DNA of 64,000 nt, taken from contig NZ_CP013189.1 of the NCBI RefSeq assembly GCF_001444425.1, positions 124,001 through 188,000 on the forward strand, written 5' to 3'. Made by a program: the position numbers and the translations under genes. Position 1 is the first letter of the stretch. Each line of letters opens with the position of its first letter. Origin of the DNA: Pseudohongiella spirulinae. GTDB lineage: Bacteria > Pseudomonadota > Gammaproteobacteria > Pseudomonadales > Pseudohongiellaceae. The notes beneath the pieces were generated by a model, which did no database searches, was not told where the DNA came from, and saw only the letters and a program-made list of their open reading frames with translations. Shown one piece after another: positions 26,445 to 34,682 of this stretch.

Positions 26445-27533
26445 TCAAGAGCGGGCTGCAGTTGGTTGATATAACTGATAGCAATTGCGGCCTGCAGCTT
26501 TAGCCTGATACATGGCGCTGTCTGCCAGCGCCATCAGCTCACGGAATGATGTGCCATGATCGGGTGCCAGAGCAACACCCATCGATAGCGTGGGTGTCAA
26601 CTCTATACCGGCAAGCATAACTGGCTGACTGGCCTGTCGGCTGATTTTCTGCAGAATCCGGCCAATATCAGGACTTTTGTCGATACCGGGCAGCAGTATA
26701 AGAAACTCATCTCCGGCGATTCGCACCAGACGATCGGATTTGCGCAATTGTCCGCTGATCACGTCACTCAAGTGTTGCAACAATTCATCACCCAGGTGGT
26801 GTCCGTGTGTGTCATTCACTATTTTAAAGTTGTCAATGTCGACAAAAACCAGGGCTACCTTACGACCATCGCGTTGGCTCTGACTGAGCATCTGTTCAAA
26901 AAAATGTTCGGCCATGCCCCGGTTGGGAAGGCCCGTCAGGGTGTCGTGATCAGCCAGGTGTTTGACGTCAGCTATTTGCATGTGCAGTCGCCCTGACAGT
27001 CGAAGCAGATCACTGGCCAGCACGCGAACCACAAAAGTAACTGCTGACAGCACGGCTGCATAATCGATCAGGGTCAAATAGCCTCGTGTCTGTTCGGTCG
27101 CTTCACGCCAGTCATTGACGCTTGCCCAGGTGAGCACTGTCATGAATATCAGCATACCGGCGTAGACAATCCAGAAGGAACGCACACCCGTCATTATCAA
27201 GGCAAACAGCAGGGCGCCAGGGTATCCAATCACGGCGGCTGAGCGAATTCCAGAGCCTTCCCACATGCTGTAAGTAATAGTGATCAGTATGACCCACAGG
27301 ACGATGTGACTGGCACGTCCGACATGATTCTGGCGTAGTTCCCGAAGGGCGTAACTGAGCACCAGGATGGCGCCGAGCATAACAAACAGGATAGAAGTCT
27401 GCCGACCGGCAATATTGACCACCGATAGAACCGCGAACAGTGCTATGGCTACCAGAATGAATTGCCTGATTCTGGTTTTGCGAATGTATTCGATGTCGTG
27501 CTGCAGAACTTCCAGGTCGTCTAGTTTACTCAT
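26445..27533 (-). CDS. Membrane-bound GGDEF diguanylate cyclase
   Basis: 362 residues. The N-terminal half (about 25-175) has six hydrophobic segments; the C-terminal GGDEF domain contains HDTLTGLPNRGMAE, FVDIDNFKIVNDTHGHHLGD and the active-site variant AGDEF (RIAGDEFLIL). The inhibitory site RKSD lies the standard five residues before it, so product feedback is expected. AGDEF variants are usually active. It makes cyclic di-GMP, opposing the HD-GYP protein at 5.3 kb. The ATG at 27533 has AAGGA 7-8 bases upstream; an ATG at 27554 lacks one. Confidence 0.92.
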   Translation of the reverse strand: MSKLDDLEVLQHDIEYIRKTRIRQFILVAIALFAVLSVVNIAGRQTSILFVMLGAILVLSYALRELRQNHVGRASHIVLWVILITITYSMWEGSGIRSAAVIGYPGALLFALIMTGVRSFWIVYAGMLIFMTVLTWASVNDWREATEQTRGYLTLIDYAAVLSAVTFVVRVLASDLLRLSGRLHMQIADVKHLADHDTLTGLPNRGMAEHFFEQMLSQSQRDGRKVALVFVDIDNFKIVNDTHGHHLGDELLQHLSDVISGQLRKSDRLVRIAGDEFLILLPGIDKSPDIGRILQKISRQASQPVMLAGIELTPTLSMGVALAPDHGTSFRELMALADSAMYQAKAAGRNCYQLYQPTAARS

Positions 27534-27612
27534 CCGTGTTTCCTTGTTGCGCATGGAAAGTAGTTCTACGATCGGGATTTTTATTCAGATCTGGCGACAA
27601 TACAATGACAGT

Positions 27613-27646
27613 GCGCAGATTGACGAGTCCATCGTCGAATCTGCGC
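27613..27646 (-). terminator. Hairpin after ahpF, possible terminator without T run
   Basis: GCGCAGATT-GACGA pairs with TCGTC-(G)-AATCTGCGC around a 5-base loop, 12 bases beyond the ahpF stop. No T tract follows, so it may be a factor-dependent end or an mRNA-stabilising stem. Confidence 0.4.
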
Positions 27647-27657
27647 CATGCCATGTC

Positions 27658-29211
27658 TTACTGACGTATCAGATAGTCAAAGGCGCTGAGTGCGGAGCGG
27701 GAGCCCTCGCCCATGGCAATGACAATCTGCTTGTAAGGGATGTTTGTTACATCGCCGGCCGCAAAAACACCAGGGATGTTGGTCTGGCCCTTGTTGTCGA
27801 TTTCGATTTCGCCGAACTGTGTGGTTTTCACAGTGCCTTTTACCCATTCGCTATTGGGCAGCAGGCCGATCTGCACAAAGACACCTTCCAGTTCAACGGT
27901 GTGCATCTCGTCAGTCCGTCGGTCTTTGTACTGCAGGCCATTAACTTTCTGGCCGTCACCCAATACCTCAGTTGTCTGGGCTGAGCAGATAACATCGACA
28001 TTCGGCAGGCTGCGCAGCTTGCGTTGCAGAACTTCGTCGGCTTTTAGTGTATCTGCGAACTCCAGTACAGTGACATGTGCCACCAGCCCGGCGAGATCGA
28101 TGGCGGCCTCTACGCCTGAGTTGCCACCGCCGACCACCGCAACGCGTTTACCCTTGAACAGCGGACCGTCACAGTGCGGGCAGTAGGCAACGCCCTTGTT
28201 GCGATAGGTATTCTCGCCGGGTACATTCAGTTCGCGCCAACGGGCGCCGGTGCTGATAATCACCGTGCGTGCCTTGAGAGAGGCGCCGCTGGCAAACTGC
28301 ACTTCGTGCAGCCCGCCGGGTTCAACGGCGGGAATCAGTGCCGAGGCGCGTTGCATGTTCATGATGTCTACATCGTACTGGCGCACATGCTCCTCGAGCT
28401 GGCGGGCGAGCTGCGGGCCTTCGGTTTCCTTCACTGAAATAAAATTCTCGATGGCCATGGTATCCAGCACCTGACCGCCGAAGCGCTCAGCCGCCACACC
28501 AGTGCGAATGCCTTTTCTGGCCGCGTAAATGGCTGCCGCTGCGCCGGCAGGGCCACCGCCGATCATCAGGACATCGAAGGCTTCTTTATCATTCAGTCGG
28601 GCTGCTTCACGCTCTTCAGCGCCTGTGTCAATTTTCGCCAGAATTTCATCGACACTCATGCGTCCCTGGGCGAAAGGCTCACCATTTAGATAGACGCTGG
28701 GTACCGACATGATCTGTCGGGTTTCCACCTCGTTCTGAAACAGCGCACCGTCAATGGCAACATGGCGGATGTTGGGATTCAGCACAGCCATGACGTTTAA
28801 CGCCTGCACCACGTCCGGGCAGTTCTGGCAGGACAGCGAAAAATACGTTTCAAAGTGAAATTCGCCCTCAATAGCCTTGATCTGGGCAATCGTTTCTTCG
28901 CTCAGCTTGGGCGGGTGTCCGCCGGTCTGCAGCAAGGCCAGAATCAGGGAGGTAAATTCGTGTCCCATTGGAATGCCGGCAAAACGCAGGTGCATCTCAG
29001 CATCGGGTCTGACCAGCTCAAAGGACGGGCGACGATCATCCTGCCCGTCTTCGCGGACAGTAATTTTGTCACTCAGCGCAGCAATATCCTGCAGCAGTGA
29101 ACGCAGCTCCTGAGACTTGGCACCGTCGTCCAGCGACGCTACCAATTCAAAAGGCCGGCTGACTTTCTCCAGATAGGCCTTGAGCTGGGTTTTCATATTT
29201 GCATCCAACAT
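27658..29211 (-). CDS. ahpF: Alkyl hydroperoxide reductase subunit F
   Basis: 517-residue flavoprotein that passes electrons from NADH to AhpC. The N-terminal tandem thioredoxin domain has SCQNCPD with Cys128 and Cys131. The C-terminal thioredoxin-reductase module has FAD-binding [19 protein letters not shown], redox pair CPHC and NAD-binding [19 protein letters not shown]. Length matches E. coli Ahp[17 protein letters not shown] is the family's start, so the ATG at 29211 is chosen, with AGAGGA 9 bases upstream. The ATG at 29220 abuts that site. A terminator separates it from ahpC. Confidence 0.95.
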   Translation of the reverse strand: MLDANMKTQLKAYLEKVSRPFELVASLDDGAKSQELRSLLQDIAALSDKITVREDGQDDRRPSFELVRPDAEMHLRFAGIPMGHEFTSLILALLQTGGHPPKLSEETIAQIKAIEGEFHFETYFSLSCQNCPDVVQALNVMAVLNPNIRHVAIDGALFQNEVETRQIMSVPSVYLNGEPFAQGRMSVDEILAKIDTGAEEREAARLNDKEAFDVLMIGGGPAGAAAAIYAARKGIRTGVAAERFGGQVLDTMAIENFISVKETEGPQLARQLEEHVRQYDVDIMNMQRASALIPAVEPGGLHEVQFASGASLKARTVIISTGARWRELNVPGENTYRNKGVAYCPHCDGPLFKGKRVAVVGGGNSGVEAAIDLAGLVAHVTVLEFADTLKADEVLQRKLRSLPNVDVICSAQTTEVLGDGQKVNGLQYKDRRTDEMHTVELEGVFVQIGLLPNSEWVKGTVKTTQFGEIEIDNKGQTNIPGVFAAGDVTNIPYKQIVIAMGEGSRSALSAFDYLIRQ

Positions 29212-29247
29212 CACTTTCATTCCTCTGAATACACAAATTTCAGGCGT

Positions 29248-29278
29248 AAAAAAGCCCGGACGACAATGCGCCCGGGCT
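29248..29278 (-). terminator. Terminator between ahpC and ahpF
   Basis: On the minus strand AGCCCGGGCGCATTGTCGTC folds by pairing AGCCCG with CGGGCT, followed directly by TTTTTT (29253-29248). It would end most ahpC transcripts and let a fraction read through to ahpF. Confidence 0.75.
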
Positions 29279-29307
29279 CTCGGGCTGTTTTCAGTAACCG
29301 GCTTTGA

Positions 29308-29871
29308 TCAGATCTTGCCGACCAGATCCAGCGACGGTGCCAGCGTTTCTTCACCTTCTTTCCACTTGGCAGGGCAGACTTCGCCCGGGTGAGCTGCAAT
29401 GTACTGGGCTGCTTTAACTTTGCGCAGCAGCTCAGAGGCATCACGGCCGATACCGCCTGCAGTGATTTCAACAACCTGGATTTTACCTTCCGGGTCGATA
29501 ACAAAGGTGCCGCGCTCTGCCAGGCCGGCTTCTTCGATCATGACTTCGAAGTTACGAGTGATCGCGCCGGTCGGGTCGCCGACCATTGGATACTGGATCT
29601 TGCGGATGGTGTCAGAGCTGTCGTGCCATGCTTTGTGAGTGAAGTGGGTATCAGTTGATACGCTGTAGATTTCTACACCACGGCTCTTGAACTCGTCGTA
29701 GTTGTCGGCCAGGTCGCCCAGTTCTGTCGGGCAGACAAATGTAAAATCAGCCGGGTAGAAGAACACCACAGACCATTTGCCTTTCAGGTCAGCATCGGAA
29801 ACTTCAACAAACTCGCCATTGTGGAAGGCTGTCGCTTTAAATGGTTTGATTTCGGTATTGATCAATGACAC
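29308..29871 (-). CDS. ahpC: Alkyl hydroperoxide reductase subunit C (typical 2-Cys peroxiredoxin)
   Basis: 187-residue peroxidase that reduces hydrogen and organic peroxides. Peroxidatic Cys47 in FTFVCPTE and resolving Cys166 in GEVCPAKW are in the same positions as in E. coli AhpC, with the GGIG and C-terminal motifs of oxidation-sensitive enzymes. The start is a GTG at 29871 with AAGGAG 7 bases upstream. It is recycled by AhpF encoded next. An OxyR-like half-site lies about 120 bases upstream. Confidence 0.96.
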   Translation of the reverse strand: MSLINTEIKPFKATAFHNGEFVEVSDADLKGKWSVVFFYPADFTFVCPTELGDLADNYDEFKSRGVEIYSVSTDTHFTHKAWHDSSDTIRKIQYPMVGDPTGAITRNFEVMIEEAGLAERGTFVIDPEGKIQVVEITAGGIGRDASELLRKVKAAQYIAAHPGEVCPAKWKEGEETLAPSLDLVGKI

Positions 29872-29989
29872 GTAGATACTCCTTTTTCACCTGTTTTTTG
29901 CCGTGTTGCCAGAACCGGCGGTTTAAATAACGGTGCAAAGGATAACGACAAATGAGGCTTAGGTAAAATGAAATGTTTGTTGGTTAATG

Positions 29990-30004
29990 ATAGATAATAT
30001 ATAT
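29990..30004. promoter_or_regulatory. Possible OxyR half-site upstream of ahpC
   Basis: ATAG-N7-ATAT on the plus strand (minus strand ATAT-N7-CTAT) matches seven of eight positions of one half of the OxyR motif ATAG-N7-CTAT. The second half further toward ahpC is poor. It is suggestive because ahpC is a classic OxyR target. Confidence 0.3.
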
Positions 30005-30030
30005 GGCTGGTCGGTGCTGTAGTGTCTAGT

Positions 30031-30384
30031 CTAAAAGAAGAGCGTGACTGAAATATAAATAATCAACGCGACCAGGATAAAGTAACCTATGACCTTTAAG
30101 GGTTCCCGCTGTAGCTGGGTTAGCTGCGTGTCGGCGCGCCCAGCCGCCTTGTCAGCCTCGTATTGTGCGCGCAGACGCTGGCTGCGCTCGCTCTGGTAGT
30201 GTTGCAACAGGCTGGCAGCGAGATCGTAATCCTGATCATGGCGCAGCCACAGGCCTGGCATGGAGATACCCCAGTTACCGGCAGTGGTTTCGTAAAATTC
30301 TATGCCGTTAGATTCCAGCAGCTCTTTTACATCAGCTGCTTCATCATCCGGTACGTTGCGTAGTCTGAACAAAAGTCGGGCCAT
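30031..30384 (-). CDS. DUF6164-like small membrane protein
   Basis: 117 residues. The N-terminal 60 residues look like a small alpha-beta domain (RLRNVPDDEAADVKELLESNGI, similar to a signal-transducing DUF2007-type fold), then a charged helix (about 65-90) and one C-terminal membrane helix (VIGYFILVALIIYISVTLFF). I recognise it as the family called DUF6164 in gammaproteobacteria; function unknown. It is transcribed away from the TraB/GumN gene, with 46 bases between starts. Confidence 0.7.
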   Translation of the reverse strand: MARLLFRLRNVPDDEAADVKELLESNGIEFYETTAGNWGISMPGLWLRHDQDYDLAASLLQHYQSERSQRLRAQYEADKAAGRADTQLTQLQREPLKVIGYFILVALIIYISVTLFF

Positions 30385-30430
30385 AGCGGCTCATATTACC
30401 TGTAATCGGGTTTATCAAAAAGGAGGCTGT

Positions 30431-31330
30431 ATGCTGATTGTAAAAAGGATGTGGGGCAGGGTCTGGCTGATAGCAGGCCTGGTGCTTTTTGTGGCGACGG
30501 GGGCTGTGGCTGATACGTCGGTCTGGAAGGTCAGTAAGGATGATGACTACATATATATGGGAGGCACTATTCATTTGCTGCGCGCGTCCGACTATCCGCT
30601 GCCATCGGCCTTTGAGCAGGCCTATGCTGATTCTGACCGGCTGTTTTTCGAGACCGACCTGGGGGCCATGATGGACCCTTCACTACAGCAGCGCATGATG
30701 ACACAAATGACCTATCAGGATGGGCGCACACTGCGGTCCGTGCTCAATGAAGAGGCCTACCAGACGCTGACTGAATTTATTGATGGGGCCGGGCTGCCAG
30801 TGCCTATGGCCATGATGCAGACCTTTAAGCCTGGCTTGCTGATCAGCACGATAACCGTGCTGGAAGTCCAGAAATTAGGGTTTACACCGCAGGGGGTTGA
30901 TGCGTTTTACCATACCAGGGCGATGGGTGACGGCAAGCCGCGGGGTGAGCTGGAATCTTTGGACGAGCAGATAAGCCTGCTGGCCGGTATGGGCGAGGGA
31001 CACGAAAGCGAATACATTCTTTATTCCCTGCAGGATTTTGAAAATCTCGAGCAAAGTATCGAAGAGATGGTCAGAGCGTGGCGGTCTGCGGATCTGCAGG
31101 CACTCGAGGATCAGTTTGTGTCGACCATGCTGGAGTTTTCTGATGAGCTTTATGAGAGCATGCTGGTGAAACGGAACAATGCCTGGCTACCCAGAATTGA
31201 GGCCATGTTTGATCAGGATGGTACTGAGTATGTTCTGGCCGGTGTCGCCCACATGGTGGGCGACGATGGACTTCTGGCCATGCTGCAGCAACGAGGGTAC
31301 AGCGTTGAGCAAGTGATGTCGGAAGACTGA
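30431..31330 (+). CDS. TraB/GumN family exported protein
   Basis: 299 residues with a signal peptide ending TGAVA. The mature part has the family marks GGTIHLLRASDYPLP (GxxH metal-type motif), LFFETDLG, and near the end VLAGVAHMVGDDGLLAMLQQRGYSV. The family is related to TIKI-type metalloproteases, but bacterial substrates are not known. The start at 30431 has AGGAGG 5 bases upstream; longer in-frame forms from 30302 run through the promoter and lack a ribosome site. Confidence 0.87.
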   Translation: MLIVKRMWGRVWLIAGLVLFVATGAVADTSVWKVSKDDDYIYMGGTIHLLRASDYPLPSAFEQAYADSDRLFFETDLGAMMDPSLQQRMMTQMTYQDGRTLRSVLNEEAYQTLTEFIDGAGLPVPMAMMQTFKPGLLISTITVLEVQKLGFTPQGVDAFYHTRAMGDGKPRGELESLDEQISLLAGMGEGHESEYILYSLQDFENLEQSIEEMVRAWRSADLQALEDQFVSTMLEFSDELYESMLVKRNNAWLPRIEAMFDQDGTEYVLAGVAHMVGDDGLLAMLQQRGYSVEQVMSED

Positions 31331-31357
31331 GAAAATCCTTCTGGCTTGCAAGCCCGT

Positions 31358-31534
31358 TCAATTGGCAGTTTTGTGGCTGAGGATAATCTGACGGGGGCCG
31401 CGGGTATTGGTTTGCCCGCTGGTGCCTGTCGGAATCTGCTGCACCTTGCCACCGGACTGCAGAAATGCAGCAACCTGTCGGGCCAGTGCGTCACGATCAC
31501 ATACAGGAATGTCTTTCTTCGATTTGCTGGACAT
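31358..31534 (-). CDS. 58-residue hypothetical protein
   Basis: A short frame with coding character: MSSKSKKDIPVCDRDALARQ..., an amphipathic helix (DALARQVAAFLQSGGK) and a Gly/Thr-rich tail. It lies alone between convergent TraB/GumN and the divergent H1-like/SlyD gene, and its start is 157 bases from the latter's start. Its ribosome site is weak (AAGG 11 bases upstream). The charged, helix-then-flexible form resembles small nucleic-acid- or RNA-polymerase-associated proteins, but that is only an impression. The opposite-strand frames here look like shadows. Confidence 0.5.
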   Translation of the reverse strand: MSSKSKKDIPVCDRDALARQVAAFLQSGGKVQQIPTGTSGQTNTRGPRQIILSHKTAN

Positions 31535-31655
31535 GGATGTAAACCTTGATATCTACCGTAAAAAGTCGATCAGTATACACTAAACACACCTGAACTGTCA
31601 GTTTGGGGTTTTACACGGCTTTGCGACTCTCTCCTCTTTTATACGCCGGGCAATC

Positions 31656-31664
31656 TGCTAGAAT
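31656..31664 (+). promoter_or_regulatory. Extended -10 promoter of the H1-like/SlyD gene
   Basis: TGCTAGAAT fits the extended -10 consensus TGnTATAAT with two differences. The -35 region (CTTTTA at 31636) is weak, as expected for this class. The start codon is 28 bases downstream. Confidence 0.45.
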
Positions 31665-31691
31665 CGGCTAATCTGTTGGAGAGAGTTCAGT

Positions 31692-32918
31692 ATGACCGAG
31701 AAAACTGCAGCAAAGAAAACAACCAGTAAAACAAGCAAAAAAGCCCCGGCTGCGGAAAAGGCTGCCTCAGCAGCCAAAAAGGCGCCGGTTGCCAAAAAAA
31801 CGACCGAGGTCAAAAAAGCGCCTGCAGCTAAAAAGTCGCCTGTGGCTAAAAAAGCGCCTGTGGCTAAAAAAGCCGCTGCGGCTAAAAAAGCGCCAGCGGC
31901 TACCAAAGCCGCTGCTGCCAAGAGCGCGTCTGCTGGAAAGAAGCCGGCTGGCAGCAAAAAGCCTGAGGCAAGTGACTCAGCCAATACAAAGGCAGGCACT
32001 GCAAAATCGGCGGCATCCAAATCGGTGACTAGCAAAAAGGCAGCGCCAGCCAAGAAGTCTGCGACGTCAAAAAAGGCGACTGTATCTGAAAAATCAGCTG
32101 CGCCGAAAAAGACGGAAACCAAAACGACGGCAGTAAAAAAAGCGCCACCAAAAAAGGCGGCGGCCAGCAAACCAGCCCCATCCAGGAAAGTGGCAGCACC
32201 TGAAAAGGCCGCTGCATCTGAAAAAGAATTGGCAACAAAGTCCAAAACAGCAGCCAAAAAGAAAGCGCCCGCAAAGAAAGCGCCGGCTAAAAAAGCGGCT
32301 ACAAGGGCTGCTGAGCCGACCGCCGCTGCGGTTTCCGAGCCGCTCAAGGAGTCTGTAAAAGGCGCGTCTGTCAGTTTTTCTTCTGTGCAAGAGCCGCCGC
32401 CGCACCTGACGTTGCGTGTTGATTCAAATCGCGTTGTTGCATTCCATTATCGACTGTGTGAAGTACGCCAGGATGGCAGCTACTCTCCCTGGATAGAGAG
32501 TTCTTTCGGTCGTCAGCCGCTGCTCTATCTGCACGGATATGGCAATGTTGTTGTTGGCCTGGAGCAGGCTATGGCGGGCAAAAAGGCTGGTGATACGCTC
32601 AGCATTACACTGCCGCCTGAGCAGGCTTACGGATTCCGCAAGTCAAACGAACTGGCAAGGCTCCCGATCAAACACTTGCATAACCCTCCACCGATCAAGA
32701 ATCTGGTGCCGGGTGTCATCGTGGGTGTTCGAACCAACCAGGGTGTCAGGAACGCTCTGGTTGTTAAAGTGGGCAAATTCAATGTGGATGTGGATACCAA
32801 CCACCCCTATGCTGGCCGTACGTTGCACTACCAGATAGAGGTGTTGGGAGTCAGGGATGCCACGCCTGCCGAAATAGCACATCGGCACGTGCATGGTCCG
32901 GGCGGCCATCAACACTGA
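31692..32918 (+). CDS. Histone-H1-like lysine/alanine tail fused to SlyD-type FKBP prolyl isomerase
   Basis: 408 residues in two parts. Residues 1 to about 205 are low-complexity Ala/Lys/Pro (56 Lys in the first 200) with AAKKAP-type repeats like histone H1 and AlgP. Residues about 238-408 are an FKBP domain of SlyD type: YLHGYGNVVVGLEQAMAGKK, LPPEQAYGF, then NHPYAGRTLHYQIEV and the His-rich end HRHVHGPGGHQH, which could bind nickel. The isomerase part probably acts on protein folding; the tail would bind DNA or RNA. Some AAAAAA runs and an 18-base repeat in the tail make its length prone to change. It begins with ATG after GGAGAG. Confidence 0.85.
   Translation: MTEKTAAKKTTSKTSKKAPAAEKAASAAKKAPVAKKTTEVKKAPAAKKSPVAKKAPVAKKAAAAKKAPAATKAAAAKSASAGKKPAGSKKPEASDSANTKAGTAKSAASKSVTSKKAAPAKKSATSKKATVSEKSAAPKKTETKTTAVKKAPPKKAAASKPAPSRKVAAPEKAAASEKELATKSKTAAKKKAPAKKAPAKKAATRAAEPTAAAVSEPLKESVKGASVSFSSVQEPPPHLTLRVDSNRVVAFHYRLCEVRQDGSYSPWIESSFGRQPLLYLHGYGNVVVGLEQAMAGKKAGDTLSITLPPEQAYGFRKSNELARLPIKHLHNPPPIKNLVPGVIVGVRTNQGVRNALVVKVGKFNVDVDTNHPYAGRTLHYQIEVLGVRDATPAEIAHRHVHGPGGHQH
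31839..31879 (+). repeat. Tandem 18-base repeat inside the lysine-rich tail
   Basis: CGCCTGTGGCTAAAAAAG occurs twice in direct succession, encoding Ala-Pro-Val-Ala-Lys-Lys units. Related units extend on both sides with small changes. It is a likely site of replication slippage in whole codon steps. Confidence 0.7.
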
Positions 32919-32965
32919 GCAAACTGGGTTGCTCCGACAATAAATATAACAATGAGGCTCGTCAC

Positions 32966-34117
32966 ATGAGTATAGAAAACGAAAGCCGCAGACAACTGCT
33001 GAAAGCCGGAGTCAGTGCCGGGCTGGTCGCGGCCACAGCCGGCGTTCCCTGGTTTGCACTGGCACAGGGCGAAACCGTTGTACCCTTTATTGATGTGCCT
33101 GAAGGCTGGGCCCCGGGTCCACGCCAGCCCGGTCGGACTCATATTATCGATACCCGCCAGATCAACAATTTTTACAGCGATGACTTCTACGTTGTGCAGC
33201 ACTATGGTCAGCCCGAAGTGGCCGCGGCAGGATATGAACTGAAGCTGACCGGGCTGGTCGATCAGCCACTGCAGTTTACTTACGAGCAGTTGCGCGCCCT
33301 GCCCAGCCGTGAGATTGATTGCGGCTTTGAGTGTGGTGGTAACGGTGGTCGTATGTTCCACGGCCTGGTAGGTAATGCCCGCTGGCGCGGGGTCAGCCTG
33401 AAAGATCTGCTGGCGCAGGCAGGTGTGCAACCGGCCGGGCGGGAAGTTGTGTTTTTCGGCGCTGACAAAGGCATGGAAACCATCCGCGGACGCGAAGTAG
33501 AGAAAGCCTTCGCACGCAGCCTGTCGCTGGAAGACGCCATGCGCGAGGATAATCTGGTCGTCTATGAAATGAATGGCCAACCATTGCCGGTCCACCATGG
33601 CCAGCCTGTGCGGCTCCTTATCCCGGGGTTCTACGGGGTCGCTAACGTCAAGTGGCTTACCCAGATTCATGTGCAGGATACCCGCTACATGGGGCGTTTT
33701 ATGGGGCGTGATTATGTCACCCTGAAGCGTGAAGTGGTGGGCGGCGAAGAGCGCTGGGTTGAAAACTCAGTTGCCCGTATGAATCTTAAATCTGTAATTG
33801 TCCGGGTTACCAATCGTGGTGGCAGCCACCGAATTGCCGGTTTTGCCCTGAATGATGGCACCCCTTTGCGTAGCATCGAGGTGAAAATTGATGACGGCCC
33901 CTGGCAGCAGGCGACAATTGATCCACAGTCCAGCCGTTATAGCTGGAAACCCTTCTATTTTGACTGGCAGGGAGCCAGCCCTGGTGAACACACCATCGTT
34001 TCGCGTGTGACTGATATAAATGGTCATACTCAGGCACCTGCCGAGCAATTACCGGAAAGAGTCAGCTACTGGGAAGAGTTCGGTCAATTCCCGCGCCGCA
34101 TCCGAATCGGGGCGTGA
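32966..34117 (+). CDS. Tat-exported sulfite-oxidase-family molybdoenzyme
   Basis: 383 residues. The twin-arginine signal SRRQLLKAG (Arg8-Arg9) marks folded export to the periplasm. The SUOX-fold domain has the molybdenum-ligand Cys123 in GFECGGNGGRMF, with LPVHHGQPVRLLIPGFYGVANVKWL downstream; a C-terminal Mo-co dimerisation domain (about 265-380) follows. It resembles sulfite dehydrogenase SorA or SoxC-like enzymes. No heme subunit or SorB-like cytochrome c gene is adjacent, so the electron acceptor is unknown, and the substrate may not be sulfite. GAGG lies 8 bases before the ATG. Confidence 0.87.
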   Translation: MSIENESRRQLLKAGVSAGLVAATAGVPWFALAQGETVVPFIDVPEGWAPGPRQPGRTHIIDTRQINNFYSDDFYVVQHYGQPEVAAAGYELKLTGLVDQPLQFTYEQLRALPSREIDCGFECGGNGGRMFHGLVGNARWRGVSLKDLLAQAGVQPAGREVVFFGADKGMETIRGREVEKAFARSLSLEDAMREDNLVVYEMNGQPLPVHHGQPVRLLIPGFYGVANVKWLTQIHVQDTRYMGRFMGRDYVTLKREVVGGEERWVENSVARMNLKSVIVRVTNRGGSHRIAGFALNDGTPLRSIEVKIDDGPWQQATIDPQSSRYSWKPFYFDWQGASPGEHTIVSRVTDINGHTQAPAEQLPERVSYWEEFGQFPRRIRIGA

Positions 34118-34160
34118 TGTATCAAGTATGAAGCGCCAGGCGCATGAAGGAGAGTAGTTG

Positions 34161-34682
34161 ATGAAGACGTATCTGGTGCTGACATTGATCGGTAAGGATC
34201 AGCCGGGTCTGGTGGAATCGCTGGCATTGATTGTCGCTCAACACCACGGCAATTGGCTGGAAAGTAATATGTCACACCTGGCCGGGCAGTTTGCCGGTAT
34301 TCTGAAAGTCAGCGTGGATGAGGACAAGGCCGATCAACTGGTTGCCGCCCTGGATGCACTGTCGCCCCGGCTGCGTCTGGTGGTGGAGCGCACAACGGTA
34401 GATGCCAACGGCAATGCGCCACGTCAGGCGCTGCACTTGTCACTGATTGGTAATGATCGTTCGGGCATTATCCGCGATATAGCCGGTGCATTGGCCCGTC
34501 ACCATGTGAATGTGGATGACCTGGAAACAGAGTGTACCCCGGCGCCCATGGCGGCGGGTATGCTGTTCAAAGCTGAGGCTCTGCTACACATACCGGCCGA
34601 TCTGGATATAGACCGGCTGCGAGAGGAGATCGAGCAGCTGGCGGATGATCTTATCGTGGAGCTTACGGCTGTCGAAGACTGA
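34161..34682 (+). CDS. ACT-domain protein, GcvR-like
   Basis: 173 residues with two ACT domains: residues 1 to about 80 (TYLVLTLIGKDQPGLVESLA) and about 92-170 (LHLSLIGNDRSGIIRDIAGALARH). This is the layout of GcvR, which controls the glycine cleavage operon together with GcvA in E. coli; related two-ACT proteins exist with other roles. GGAG lies 8 bases before the ATG. Its last 20 bases overlap the end of the convergent HAD phosphatase gene. Confidence 0.82.
   Translation: MKTYLVLTLIGKDQPGLVESLALIVAQHHGNWLESNMSHLAGQFAGILKVSVDEDKADQLVAALDALSPRLRLVVERTTVDANGNAPRQALHLSLIGNDRSGIIRDIAGALARHHVNVDDLETECTPAPMAAGMLFKAEALLHIPADLDIDRLREEIEQLADDLIVELTAVED

Noticed and set aside
27367-27984. 205-codon plus-strand frame across GGDEF, gap and ahpF
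   Set aside because: It spans two real minus-strand genes and has no family features.
31346-31549. 67-codon plus-strand frame
   Set aside because: Opposite to the 58-residue frame, which has more protein-like composition; no ribosome site.
31658-32347. 229-codon minus-strand frame, very hydrophobic (FLAGAFFAGAFF-type)
   Set aside because: It is the complement of the Lys/Ala-rich tail; AAA/GCC codons read backwards give Phe/Gly/Ala. No ribosome site.
32909-33670. 253-codon minus-strand frame
   Set aside because: Antisense to the sulfite-oxidase-like gene, which has a Tat signal and family motifs.
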